From Termitomyces sp. T153 (Eukaryota > Basidiomycota > Agaricomycetes > Agaricales > Lyophyllaceae), in contig JACKQL020000183.1 of the NCBI GenBank assembly GCA_018296165.2, positions 1-64,000 of the forward strand: a stretch of 64,000 nt of DNA, read 5' to 3'. A model generated the notes under the pieces. That model did no database searches. It was not told where the DNA came from and was given only the letters and a program-made list of their open reading frames with translations. Positions 54,459-64,000 of the stretch are shown in pieces. A program made the translations under genes and the position numbers. The first letter of the stretch is position 1; each line of letters opens with the position of its first letter.

Positions 54459-55897
54459 TTGCCCACTCCCATCAATTCCAGAGATCTCAACATCAAAATC
54501 ATCAGTGCCATCCCCTTCACATGCATTTTGCAAGATGGCAACTCCACCTTCCAACTGCAAATCATGCCAGCTGTGCTAGAAGAGTATCTCCACACAGAAA
54601 CTACCCTGCCAGAGTGCAAAACAGAGAAACAGATCCTATATAAAGCAGTTCCCCTGGAATATCATGAATTTGCTGATGTATTCTCTGAAGGGAGTGCAAA
54701 AGAACTTCCTCCACATCACTCCTATGATCACAAAATTGAACTTGAAGAAGGCACCTCACCCCCATTTGGCAAATCTACAACATGTCCAAGGTCAAACTCC
54801 AGGCCCTGAAGGACTACCTTGACAACATGCTCAGCAAAGGTTTCATACACCCATTGATCTCTGCCACCAGCACTCCAGTCCTATTTGCCAAGAAGAAGGA
54901 TGGGTCACTCTGACTCCATGTTGATTACTAGGGACTCAATAAAGTCACCAAAAAGAACCAGTACCCCCTCCCCTTGATTGGAGACCTTGTTGACTGCCTC
55001 TGCAGTGCCAAGATCTACACAAAAATAGACTTCCACTCTGGCTACAACAATGTCCAGATTGCTCTGGAGCATGAATGGAAGACTGCCTTTCACACTCACT
55101 ATAGCCTCTTTGAGTATCTAGTAATGCCCTTCAGAATGACTAACTCCCCCACCACTTTCCAGTACTTCATGAATGATATCTTCCATGACATGAATGATGT
55201 CTTTGTTATTGTATACCTGGATGACATCCTGATCTACTTAAATTCACCAGAGGAGCATTCAGAGCATGTCCACTGCATCCTAGAATGACTCCAAGAACAC
55301 TACCTTCATGCCAAACCCAAGAAATGCTCTTTCCACATGAGGAAGGTCAAATAACTCAGAGTTATCATCACTCCTGATGGTATATGCATGGACCCCACCA
55401 AGGTTGAGACCATCCTTAACTGGCCCCCACCACAAAATGTCAAAGAGATACAGTCATTTCTGGGGTTTGCTAACTTTTATTGCCAATTCATTGACAACTA
55501 CTCTGGAATCACTAAACTCCTCAATTGACTCATGCAGAAGGACACCCCCTGGGACTGGGATAGCAAGTGCCAAAGTGTGTTCCTCCTCCTCAAAAAGGCC
55601 TTCACCTCCACTCCAATCCTCTGCCATTTTGACCCCTCCCTACTGATCATACTCAAATGCAATGCCTCTGACTATGCTATTGCTGGAATACTCTCCCAGT
55701 TGGACTCCAGGGGCAAGGATCTCTGCCCCATTGCCTTCTACACCTGTTTGATGATACCCATGGAGCTCAACTATGACATTTACAACAAGGAGCTCCTCAC
55801 AATCATTGAAGCCTTCTGCCAGTGGAGGGCCTACCTTGAAAGAAATTCACCTGCATTCAAGTCTACTCCAACCATAACAATTTGCAGTACTTCACAA
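54459..55897 (+). pseudogene. RT and RNase H of A2
   Basis: RT: FAKKKDGSL is followed by a stop; motif A is intact ([13 protein letters not shown]), then [18 protein letters not shown] and an intact [10 protein letters not shown] box. Thumb in a shifted frame (55377-55646 covers it). RNase H: LKCNASDYAIAGILSQ and PIAFYTCLMIPMELNYDIYN. The text is cut at CAGTACTTCACAA (55,897) by a solo LTR and resumes at 57,058. Confidence 0.85.
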
Positions 55898-57057
55898 TGA
55901 TAAGACCCATTTGTTGCTGAGCATCAATTTTGCAATCTTGGACTGAGTGGCAGCTGACTATTTTGACATGACACAAGTCACAACACTTAGCACACGAGGC
56001 CTAGCCCCAAGGTCTGGAACTACATAGCCTTTGCATGAGATTTTAGCAACCACAAGACTTGCCAATCACAGGGAACATCATGAGGAGTCTGGACTTTGGG
56101 TCTAGAGCAACAAGGCCAAGACCTTTCATAGCAACAATCATTAGTGACTTCTTGCTGACAACCTGGCTTTCTCCCACCAAGTATGGACATATTGCCAGGT
56201 GTGCAACTTCTGACTTATTATTTCTCTTGTCAAGCTTACAAACATACTTAAACAGTGTCTACACTTCAGGTATTGACATCAGACTCACCCTTTTTAAGCT
56301 TTATTGCAATTAGGCAATGCATAGACTTTGCTTATAGTTTTCACCTAGTTACAGATTGATGCCTCATATGAACCATAAACACTTTGGCAAACGTCATTGC
56401 TAGTGGCAACTATTCGCTTACTTTCCCATACTATACCTTTGAACAGTATAAATACTGCCTGTACATAGATACTTAACCAGTGAATCAAGTCCTACCATTG
56501 AACCTCACTCTTATCAAATCATGCTACTCTCTCTATCTATAAGCTTACAGCTTGAGATTACATTTTGTCTCTATTGCTTACTGTCTCCCTCTCTATCCAT
56601 CAACAACAACTTAGCAACAAGTCTTGCTGACCTCATTGACTTTGTGTGGCACCAATTATGAGTGTCCTTAGCATTATTTTCAAATTAGCAAAGCTAGTGG
56701 CTGCAACTAGTGATTAGTTTGCATTTGTCCTCCTTTCAGTCTTTTATTGTCACCACTCCCTATTCCCTACCAAACACCTCTTTCACTGCTTAAGTTTGCT
56801 TGGTCTTAGCAATGCTTTTGCCTTCATTGGTTTTCCTATTTGCTCAGCACCTTCTTGTTACTGCCTAGCAATTTAGGCTAGTGATAGCAACTCCTTCCAC
56901 TTCACACCAAACCCACATTAGCTCTTGTTCTCTGGGATGGTTACTGACTCACCCTCAATTATTAACTTCCTACTGCCAGCTACCCTATCTAGTGACTAGT
57001 GTTAGGTCTTCTTTTTTAGGTTTCCTGCACAGCACTAGGTGGCATAGGAGCACATCA
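55898..57057 (+). mobile_element. Solo-LTR-like insertion G, 1,160 bp, in A2 RNase H
   Basis: RNase H text stops at TTCACAA and resumes at ACAACTACAAAACAACTC; the inserted segment starts TGATAAGACCC and ends GCACATCA (TG...CA), and ACAA is repeated on both sides. It has a TATAAATA at 56,447-56,454 and no ORF. It matches no other sequence in the window. Interpreted as a solo LTR of a further family; the inner boundaries could shift by a few bases. Confidence 0.65.
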
Positions 57058-58456
57058 ACAACTACAAAACAACTCAGCCATTGCCAAGCTCAATGGTCTG
57101 AAGCCCTCTTGGAGTATGACTTCACCATCCACTACTGCCCCAGGCAACTTGGCGTAAAGCCCAATGCTCTCACTCAAAGATCCAATGTGTACCCAAAGAA
57201 GTCATTTGAAGCCGAACAGAATGCATTCAACCATTGAGTGGTAATCCCCCCCCAACATTTACATGCTGTACTAATTTTAAATGAAGAAGGAATCCTCCAG
57301 CAAATCAGAAACTCACCCCTGGACTCCTTCTTCACCCAGCATGACTTCCACAACAACCCTGACGAGTCGAGCGCTGGGAACCCCTTTTTGCTGTCTCTAG
57401 ACCACTGCCTCCTGCTCCGGAGTGGATGAATTTATGCTCCAGACCACAAGTCCATCTGCCTCAACATACTCTGGCAGCACCATGACCATAAGCTCTGGGG
57501 GCACCCAGGAATTCATAAGACCCTTCAACTCATCTCCCAGACTTACTTTTGGCCAGGAATGAAGAAGGACGTCACGCAATATGTAAGGGCCTGCAAACCT
57601 TGCCTCCAGGCCAAGGTGCCCCATCACTGCCCCCACAGATTATTGAAACTCCTCCCCATTGGCTGCTGCCCCTGGTCCTCCCTATCGATGGATCATATTG
57701 TCAAACTCCCCAACTCCAAAGGTTTGAACACGATCCTCATCATCATTTGCCACCTCACCAAGCAAGCCCTCTTCATCCCCTACCACACCACTGACAATGC
57801 TCCAGAGTTTGCCAAACTATTTCTCAAACATGTATTCTCCAAGCACAGACTCCCAGATGACATCGTCTCCAACTGCAGACCCCTGTTTGTATCCCACTTT
57901 TGGCAATTGCTATGCAGGGCACTTGAGATCAAAACCAGCCTCTCCACCACCTATCACCCAGAGACCGACAGACACACAGAATGAGTGAACCAGATGCTGA
58001 AGCAGTATCTCTGCCTTTACATTAACTATTTACAGAACAACTAGTGCACAGAACTCCCCCTCGCTGAATTCACCTACAACAACATGCCCCACTCTGCCAC
58101 TGGAGTCTCCTCCTTCTATGCCAATGAAGGCTACAACCCTCGACTCACCCTGTCCCTGAAGGACATTCCCTCCCATGCCGCCCACAAAGTCGCTGAGGAC
58201 CTCTAATCCCTTCACCAATTCCTCTGGGATGAGATCAACACCGCCAATCAAGCCTACTCCAAACATGCTGACACCCAATATGACCCCACCCCTGACTGGC
58301 CCCCCAGCACCTTGGTTTGGCTCGATCGATGCAACTTCAAGACCCAGAGGCCCTCCATCAAATTAGACCACAAACGCCTCGGTCCCTTCAAAGTCCTCTG
58401 GAAGGTCTCCATGCATGCCTATAAACTCGACCTACCTCTGGGATTGAAAGGCCTCC
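57058..58456 (+). pseudogene. RNase H end and integrase of A2
   Basis: TKQLSHCQAQWSEALLEYDF ends RNase H. Integrase zinc-binding part: VVIPPQHLHAVLILNEEG. Core (57559-57984): YVRACKPCLQAKVPHH, SLSMDHIVKLPNSKGL, IVSNCRPLFVSHFWQ (second Asp is Asn) and STTYHPETDRHTE. C-terminal domain: WPPSTLVWLDR and LGPFKVLWKV to YKLDLPLGLKG, where the solo LTR of its own family interrupts. CpG content is visibly higher than in the rest of A2. Confidence 0.85.
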
Positions 58457-59381
58457 TGTCATGACCCATTCCCTGGACCCCCGCACATTGTTCCCAACCC
58501 ACCTGCTCCCCCAGAGCCTCCCCTAACACCCCATTGACTTCCCCAACCATCGTCTATCCTCTGCGCCCACTCCAGCTAACTCTGACACTTCTCCAGCAAA
58601 CCCTACAGCCCCCTGGCCAACTCTGATGTCTTCTCCACAGCCACCAATGCTTCCCCTGACTCTCCTGAACCCCTGGAACCATCCCCTACCATTCCTGACT
58701 CTGTCATACATCACCAACCTATCAAACTGGTTTTCCCAACCCACTCCAGAGTATCACAACTACCTCAGAATGGCCCATGTCCCCAATTGATCCCATCAAG
58801 ATATCTGCCCTCTGATCACAACTGACACCTGTCAACTTCACTGAGCCCCACCAAGCCCTGCTGCCACACCCACTGTCCCCTGGAGCTCCCCAGTAGTCAG
58901 TATATAAGTCGTAGAGTAGCTCTTCATACTCTAGTCTTGATATTACCTATTGCTTAACATTACCTATGGTCTGATTGTTTCTCTCTCATGTTTCATGTTT
59001 CATGTTACGTTTCTCTTTATCTCAGTCTCCTGATCTTGTTTTGTCTCTATCCATCATCATTCTCATTATTGTTTCATATCTTTGCCTGAATCTATAGCTC
59101 TGCTCCCATCACTCATGTAGCCTCCACTTACTCTGCACTCATAATATTTGCTTCCAGACTTGTACCTAATGCCCCGTCAAGTTTGCCGCTTCCCCCACAA
59201 CTTGTCTTAGACTCCTCTGGACCACCCTGGACTTGCTCAGATCACTTTCCCTTGCTTGTCCTCCCAAGTCCCCCACATTTAGAAGTCCCCCAAATGTCCA
59301 GTTATCAGTGCAGAGAATCACATCCACCTAGTAAGGATTTGCCCAGTGCAGCTGAGCCCCTGTGGTCAGTGGAACCTGACA
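58457..59381 (+). mobile_element. Solo LTR of family A inserted in A2 integrase
   Basis: TGTCATGACCC...GGAACCTGACA, 925 bp, flanked by CCTCC (58,452-58,456) and CCTTC (59,382-59,386), a target duplication with one transition. Pol text reads GLKG before it and LHPIFHVHLLKKHAPD after it; removing the LTR and one duplicate restores the reading frame exactly. It contains TATATAAG at 58,901-58,908 and AGTCTTGATATTA at 58,933-58,945. It is not the 3' LTR of A2. Confidence 0.88.
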
Positions 59382-59665
59382 CCTTCACCCTATATTCCAT
59401 GTGCACCTCCTCAAAAAACATGCTCCAGACCCCTTCCCTAGGCAATGCTCCAGTTGACTGCCCCTTATTGAAGTCAAGGACAAATATCACTATGAGGTTG
59501 ACCAGATTCTTGACTCCCGCTTGGTCTGTGGCTAGCCTCAATACTTGGTCTGCTAGAAGGGCTATGGGCCTGAGGATGACACTTGGAAACCTCAAAAAAA
59601 CCTTGACAGAGCCTCCAATAAACTCTGGGACTTCCATTGATGACACTCCACCAAGCTCTAGGACC
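59382..59665 (+). pseudogene. Chromodomain end of A2 pol
   Basis: LHPIFHVHLLKKHAPDPFPR, then PLIEVKDKYHYEVDQILDSR, PQYLVCxKGYGPEDDTWKPQ and KNLDRASNKLWDFH. The Y, W and W positions of the cage can be seen, with the middle Trp now a TAG stop (TGG to TAG). Three stops break it. The equivalent part is deleted in A1. Confidence 0.85.
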
Positions 59666-60718
59666 CCTGGCACCAGTAAAAACAGATGGCATTAGTGGGC
59701 ATAACCTCTGCCTCTGAATTCATCAGGGATTCAACTCCCACAAGTACTCCCTATGTGTTTTATTCACTCCCCTCACTCAACAACTAAGAAGATTCAACTC
59801 TCTAGGCTGGAAGTCTGAAAAACAACTGTAGAAAGATGCACAGTATTACATAATATTACATGATGAGGGCCAATGCAGAGCATAAGAAAACAACCCCAAG
59901 AAAGTCCCTACTTCCCCCTCTCTCTAGACCTACTCCTGCTATCTTCCTCACCATGTTCACCTCCAGCTGGGCTACCACTGTTGCTGAGACCTCTGGGTGT
60001 CCTGGGAGGGGCTCCCCACATCTGTCATCACCCCCACCATGCCCCAGGGTCTGCTGTCATCCTCCATCAGTGTCCTACTAGTAAATGCCTCATCTGCCCT
60101 TTATTGCAGGCTACTCCACACTTCCTCTGCCCTCTACTCCAGACTCCTGAGCCAACACCTTCCCCTTGCACTCCTCGAGTAACTGTGCAGCCACCCATGC
60201 CACATCCCATCCCTGTTCCTCTGACATGCAGGCTGCTTGCCAACTCAACAAAATGGGGCACTTCTCATGCCTTAAGCAACATGGGCTGCACATTGAAGTA
60301 TCTCTACGAGACCCCTGCATCAGCTCCTCAAAACTGCAGTGGTCTCCATGGCAAGCACACAAGGCACACTACAAAACTGAATAAGATCAAAGACCTGGCA
60401 CAATGACACTGGATACTCACTGGAGCCTCTGCCTGACACCACTCCAGGGTTGGAGGACCCCACGCTCACCCCACTGCCTCTGTGAACTTCTCTGGGGTCA
60501 CCTCCACCTGGGGAACCTGCAACACCTCCAAAACAACCTGGACCTCCCCTGGACCAAAATTGGGCCTTGAAGACCACCCTGCTAACACCAAAACTGACCA
60601 CATGGGAACTCCACTGCAAGATAGGACCCCTGATGGGCTAGCCACTGCTGCAAACAATTCTGTCAAGCTCAATCAGCAACTCCAAAAAACAGAAAAGCAG
60701 ACCCACACTCATGGCTAT
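59666..60718. other. Unassigned CpG-poor DNA between A2 and B3
   Basis: Several plus-strand frames up to 177 residues exist (59873-60406) but are Pro/Ser/Cys-rich without recognisable motifs, and frames change often. It should contain the lost 3' part of A2 and the rest of B2, but neither could be identified. Confidence 0.4.
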
Positions 60719-61067
60719 TGTAAGGGCAACCTCTGGAGTGATGGATTGGAGTTATGCAGCTAGCAGAGGGGAATCCAAAGTATATTAGTGGAGTAGACAA
60801 TGATACAATCAGTAACTAATCACCTAGCAGAGGGGAATCCAAAGAGAACAAGTCTAAGGATCCCTGCTGCTTGGCATGGTGCATCAGTGGGTGGTGGAGG
60901 TGTGGGAACTACTGTACAGGTGACCAGAGCTACTCCTAACCCTAGGGCAATGGTTGCTGAGGTAATGCAGAGAACTCTGGGGTTCTGGAAAGAGCCCTGG
61001 AGACATCAAACAAGCTGCAGAGGTGCTGGAACCAGTCATGGAGGTTGGAAATGGAAGTCCCCTGACA
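60719..61067 (-). repeat. 3' LTR of copy B3
   Basis: 349 bp; TGTCAGGGGACTTCC at 61,067 (minus strand) to CCCTTACA at 60,719. Preceded by a G run and TGA (61,068-61,081), the polypurine tract. Target duplication cannot be tested because the other end is outside the window; the outer 5 bases are GCTAT (60,714-60,718). Confidence 0.85.
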
Positions 61068-61156
61068 TCACCCCCCCTCTAGCATGCAGCATCTCAATGT
61101 GCAGGGTAGAAGAAGTCCCTAATTGCTTGGTCCACTGCTGAAATAGGGTAGATTCC

Positions 61157-61480
61157 TCATATGGCATGCGGTGCATCTGGATGTCTCCAGTGGAACTCCT
61201 TAACAAGTCCAGGGGCATGTACATTCTCCCATGGCTCCCAGGAAATATCCTCAATTCTGTAGCCTTTCCACTTCACCTTGTACTGTAGTTGTCTCTGGAA
61301 TAAACAGCTGTCCAGGATTTCTTCCACTTTATACTCTTCATTGTTGTTGACCACCACCAGGGGCAGTGGAAGTGGTGGACATCACCCTGGGATAGGATCT
61401 TTAGGGGCTGGGGTAAGTTTGACCACATTGAACACCAGATGAAGCTGGCACATCCCCATGGGGAGTCAGAGTTGATAGGC
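61157..61480 (-). pseudogene. Chromodomain of B3
   Basis: NNNEEYKVEEILDSCLFQRQ, LQYKVKWKGYRIEDISWEPW and ENVHAPGLVKEFHWRHPDAP: a full chromodomain with the ending that is missing in B1. A proline-rich spacer and the IHxVF-type linker precede it (to about 61,480) with frame breaks. Confidence 0.82.
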
Positions 61481-61489
61481 CAAGGGTCC

Positions 61490-62656
61490 TACCTGTCATT
61501 CCACTGTGAATGGCCCTAACTGGCAGTGTGACAGCTTCTTTGAGGGACAGGTAGTCATAATGTCAGAGGCATCCAGGTAGACTTGATCCCTGGGCTGATA
61601 TCTGTGCTCTGGGGTCCTCCCATGGTCATAGTATCATGCCATGTCATCTTTTGCCTTTGCCAGTGCAGCCTGGGCCTCTTCTTGTGACCTCTTCATCTGG
61701 TCCACAAATTTGTTTACTGCCTCATTCTCCAAGGGTCAGGCCTGGGGTTCAAAACCCATGTGTAGGTGCCATCCAGTGTCAAGGAAGAATGGGGAAAATT
61801 GGGTGGATGCATGAACATGGTTGTTGTACTGGAATTTGGCATTAGGGAGGAGTTCATCCCAGTCATCTTGGTGCTTGTTGCAGAAGAGGCGGAGATACTG
61901 TTCCAACTCCTGGTTTACACACTCCATCTGGCCATTGGACTGTGGATAGTAGGCAGTGGTGGTGTAGAGCTTTACTCCAAGCAGTCAGTAGAGCTTGTAG
62001 GTGAACTCCACCATGAATTGTGGTCCCCAATCCAAGACATAGGCATTGGAGAGGCCATGGAGCTTCCAGACGTTCCTCCAGTACAGGTTTGTGGCACCCA
62101 TGGCAGAGCAGGTGGTGTGGGTTGGAATGAAGTGTGCTCTCTTGCCATACAGGTCCACCACCACCATGATCACATTGTAACCATGGGCATTGGGGAGCTC
62201 TACAATGAAGTCCACAGATGCTATGCTCCATTGTTCCACAGGCACCAGTAGTGGGTGTAACTGTCCATAGGGGAGTCAGCATTGGAGCTTGGTCCAGAGG
62301 CAGAGATTGCAGGTACTAGTGTAGGACCCAATGTACCAGGACATCTGGGGCCACCAGTAGTTCCATGATACTAACTCCAGTGTCTTCCACTGCCCAGAGT
62401 GCCCTGCAATGTGGGAGTCATGGTGTTGCTCCACAATCCTCTGATGGAGCTCTGGGATGTTGGGGGACATAGATATGGTCTTAGAAGGTCAGGATTCCAT
62501 CTTGGAGGGCCCATTCATCAGTGCAGACTGCCTTAACACCAGTAGCATGCCCTGACTTCAGCATCTGAGCAGCCTGCACTACAAGCTCCTCCTGTCAACT
62601 GTCCCTATTACCCCATCAGATGTCCCAGAGAATGTCTGCCTCTGCTCCATCAACAA
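61490..62656 (-). pseudogene. Integrase of B3
   Basis: Zinc-binding region in frame 62276-62470 (HQRIVEQHHDSHIAGHSGQW, then CNLCLWTKLQC). Catalytic core in frame 61985-62245 (ASVDFIVELPNAHGYNVIMV with the first Asp, VLDWGPQFMVEFTYKLY with the second; normally SDRGPQF). Core end in frame 61736-61927 (MECVNQELEQYLRLFCNKHQ, LLPNAKFQYNNHVHASTQFS). Frames change between the three. Confidence 0.8.
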
Positions 62657-64000
62657 CTAGGCCCTCCATGGCTCAGATTGCAAACAATTTAGGGCAGAGG
62701 AGCACAATGTTACTGTTATCCCCTTCCCCCATTCCATGGTCTTCCCTCCAAGACAGGGCATCTGGTTTCCCCATGCTCCAGCCAGGCTTGTGGTGCAAGG
62801 AGAAGTTGAAGTTGGCAAGGTAGAGGGACCATTGGGCCTGCTAGCAATTGAGCTTCTTGGCTGTCCAGAAGTATTCAAGGTTCTTGTGATCTGTCCAGAC
62901 CTTGAACTTGTGCTGCACACCTTCCAGAAAGTGCTGCCACTCTTCAAACAACTGGATGATGGCCAACATCTCCTTGTCATGGATCTCATAGTTCTGCTCC
63001 ACTGCATTCAGGCTTTTGGAGTAAAAGGCCACCAGGTGCCACTTCCCATCCTCTGGAGATTGCTGTGAGAGCACCACCCCAGTGGCAAAGTCAGAGCTGT
63101 TGGCCTCTATGCAGAAGGGAGAGTTGTTGTCTGGGAAGAGGAGAACAGGTCTGGAGGTCACAGTGTGCTTGAGAGTGTTAAAGGCCATCTGCTCTAGAGG
63201 TCCCCAGCTCCATATAACATCTTTTCCTGTGAGGTCAAACAGCAGGCAGGCATGATGCAAGAAGTCCTGGATGAATCTCCAATAGAAGTTTGCAAAACCA
63301 AGGAATGCCTGTACCTCCTTCTTGTTCCAGGGCTCCAGCCACTCTGCCACACCTGCTACCTTCACTGGGTCCATCTCCACAGTTCTATGGGAGATGATCA
63401 GGCCAAGGTACTCAATCTGGGTTTGTTCAAACTCACACTTCTCTGGCTTGAGGTAGAGCTGGTGCCAGCAGAGGTATTCCAGAATGAGACAAGTGATCTG
63501 ATGGTGTTCCTCCAGCATTTTGGTGTAGATGAGGATGTTGTCAAGGTACATGCACACTACACCCTCTGCAATGAGGTCCCAGAAGATGTTGTTCATCATG
63601 GTCTGGAAGGTGGCTGGGCTGTTGGTGAGACTGAAGAACATAATGAGTGGCTCAAACAATCCCTGGTTGGTCCAGAAGGCCGCCTTCCACTTGTCTCCCT
63701 CCTGAATGTGCACATTGTTGTAACCCCACCAGACGTCCAGTTTAGTGAAGTATCATGCACCCTAGAGGTTGTTGATGAGCTCAGAGATGAGGGGGAGAGG
63801 GTAGCAATTCTTCACCATCATGGCATTGAGTACCTAATAGTCCTGTACCAGTTGGAGGGAGCCATCCTTCTTTTTGATGAAGAAGACTGGAGAAGCCATT
63901 GGGGATTTGGATGGATGGATATGACCAGAGTCCAAGTTCTCCTGGAGGAAGGCATTGAGCTTGTCCTGCTCTCTGGGCATGAGGGGGTAGACCTTACAGC
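62657..64000 (-). pseudogene. RT-RNase H of B3, incomplete at the window edge
   Basis: Frame 62841-63713 (290 residues) has FSLTNSPATFQTMMNNIFWD, the altered catalytic box YLDNILIYTK, the thumb VQAFLGFANFYWRFIQDF and RNase H FCIEANSSDFATGVVLSQ with YSKSLNAVEQNYEIHDKEML. The RT fingers and motif A are upstream (63,714-63,900) with stops. FFIKKKDGS is visible near 63,880. The D-to-N change in the box is shared with B1. Confidence 0.88.

Larger units (their letters stand above)
49735..59665 (+). mobile_element. LTR retrotransposon A2 (family A), strongly CpG-decayed, with two solo LTRs inside
   Basis: The same protein order and text as A1, on the opposite strand: LTR, self-type primer site, gag with zinc knuckle, two protease domains, RT-RNase H, integrase, and a chromodomain that A1 lacks. 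It inserted into B2 protease; target bases are ACACC at 49,730-49,734. No 3' LTR of its own was found after 59,665, so the right end is missing or unrecognised. Solo LTRs sit at 55,898-57,057 and 58,457-59,381. CpG is very low up to about 57,000 but clearly higher from 57,240 to 58,560. Confidence 0.88.
60719..64000 (-). mobile_element. Family B copy B3, running off the right end
   Basis: On the minus strand the window shows RT-RNase H, integrase, chromodomain, polypurine tract and 3' LTR in order. It is the least damaged B copy, though CpG-poor and with stops. Gag, protease and the 5' LTR lie beyond 64,000. Confidence 0.88.

Noticed and set aside
58457..59381. 3' LTR of element A2
   Set aside because: Pol reading text continues in frame beyond it and its own 5-bp duplication flanks it, so it is a solo LTR.

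Overview
The window looks like a transposon-dense stretch of a filamentous basidiomycete genome, most likely an agaricomycete. Introns are about 50 nt with GT-AG ends. The elements are chromodomain-bearing Ty3/Gypsy retrotransposons, a RepHel Helitron and a Tc1/mariner copy. The one substantial host gene is a NACHT-WD40 (NLR-type) gene of the large fungal family. No bacterial features, rRNA genes or CRISPR arrays are visible. Species assignment is not possible from the sequence alone.

Layout, left to right. 1-2.4 kb: CpG-normal DNA with a perfect 22-bp hairpin and one unrecognised ORF. 2.4-7.4 kb: a decayed Ty3 element (family C, minus strand). 7.6-13.8 kb: a decayed Ty3 chromovirus (family B, copy B1) plus a gag-LTR fragment (B5). 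13.8-14.9 kb: a broken Tc1/mariner transposase with its terminal repeat. 15.322-23.307 kb: a structurally bounded LTR element (A1, minus strand, 5-bp target duplication GGTGC), CpG-rich but carrying stop codons. 23.3-25.1 kb: unassigned CpG-poor DNA. 25.1-32.5 kb: a Helitron (minus strand), split by a 2,049-bp LTR element with no pol (E, target duplication GAGAC). 32.7-34.3 kb: a gag-like gene remnant (F). 34.3-39.4 kb: CpG-normal host DNA with two related, broken genes for Ser/Thr-rich one-pass membrane proteins. 39.4-44.6 kb: the NLR gene, seven exons, with about 13 nearly identical WD repeats broken by a frameshifting AC-rich insertion. 45.6-64 kb: a nest of B4, B2, a tRNA-derived SINE, a second A element (A2, plus strand) carrying two solo LTRs, and B3 running off the end.

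The strongest overall signal is CpG decay. A1 and A2 are the same family. A1 is CpG-rich and A2 nearly CpG-free, and they differ in the way expected from deamination of methylated CpG on either strand: at one site A1 reads TGA TGA where A2 reads CAA CAA. The NLR gene is CpG-poor from exon 2 onward while exon 1 is CpG-rich, so the host gene appears to have been treated like a repeat.

Other points of interest: families A and E carry a primer-binding site that is the reverse complement of their own predicted transcript start (self-priming, as in Tf1/sushi); family A encodes two consecutive retropepsin-like domains; and a non-LTR insertion has a perfect pol III box A, a recognisable box B and a CT-rich tail. 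No expression, copy-number or comparative data were available; every family name comes from reading motifs.
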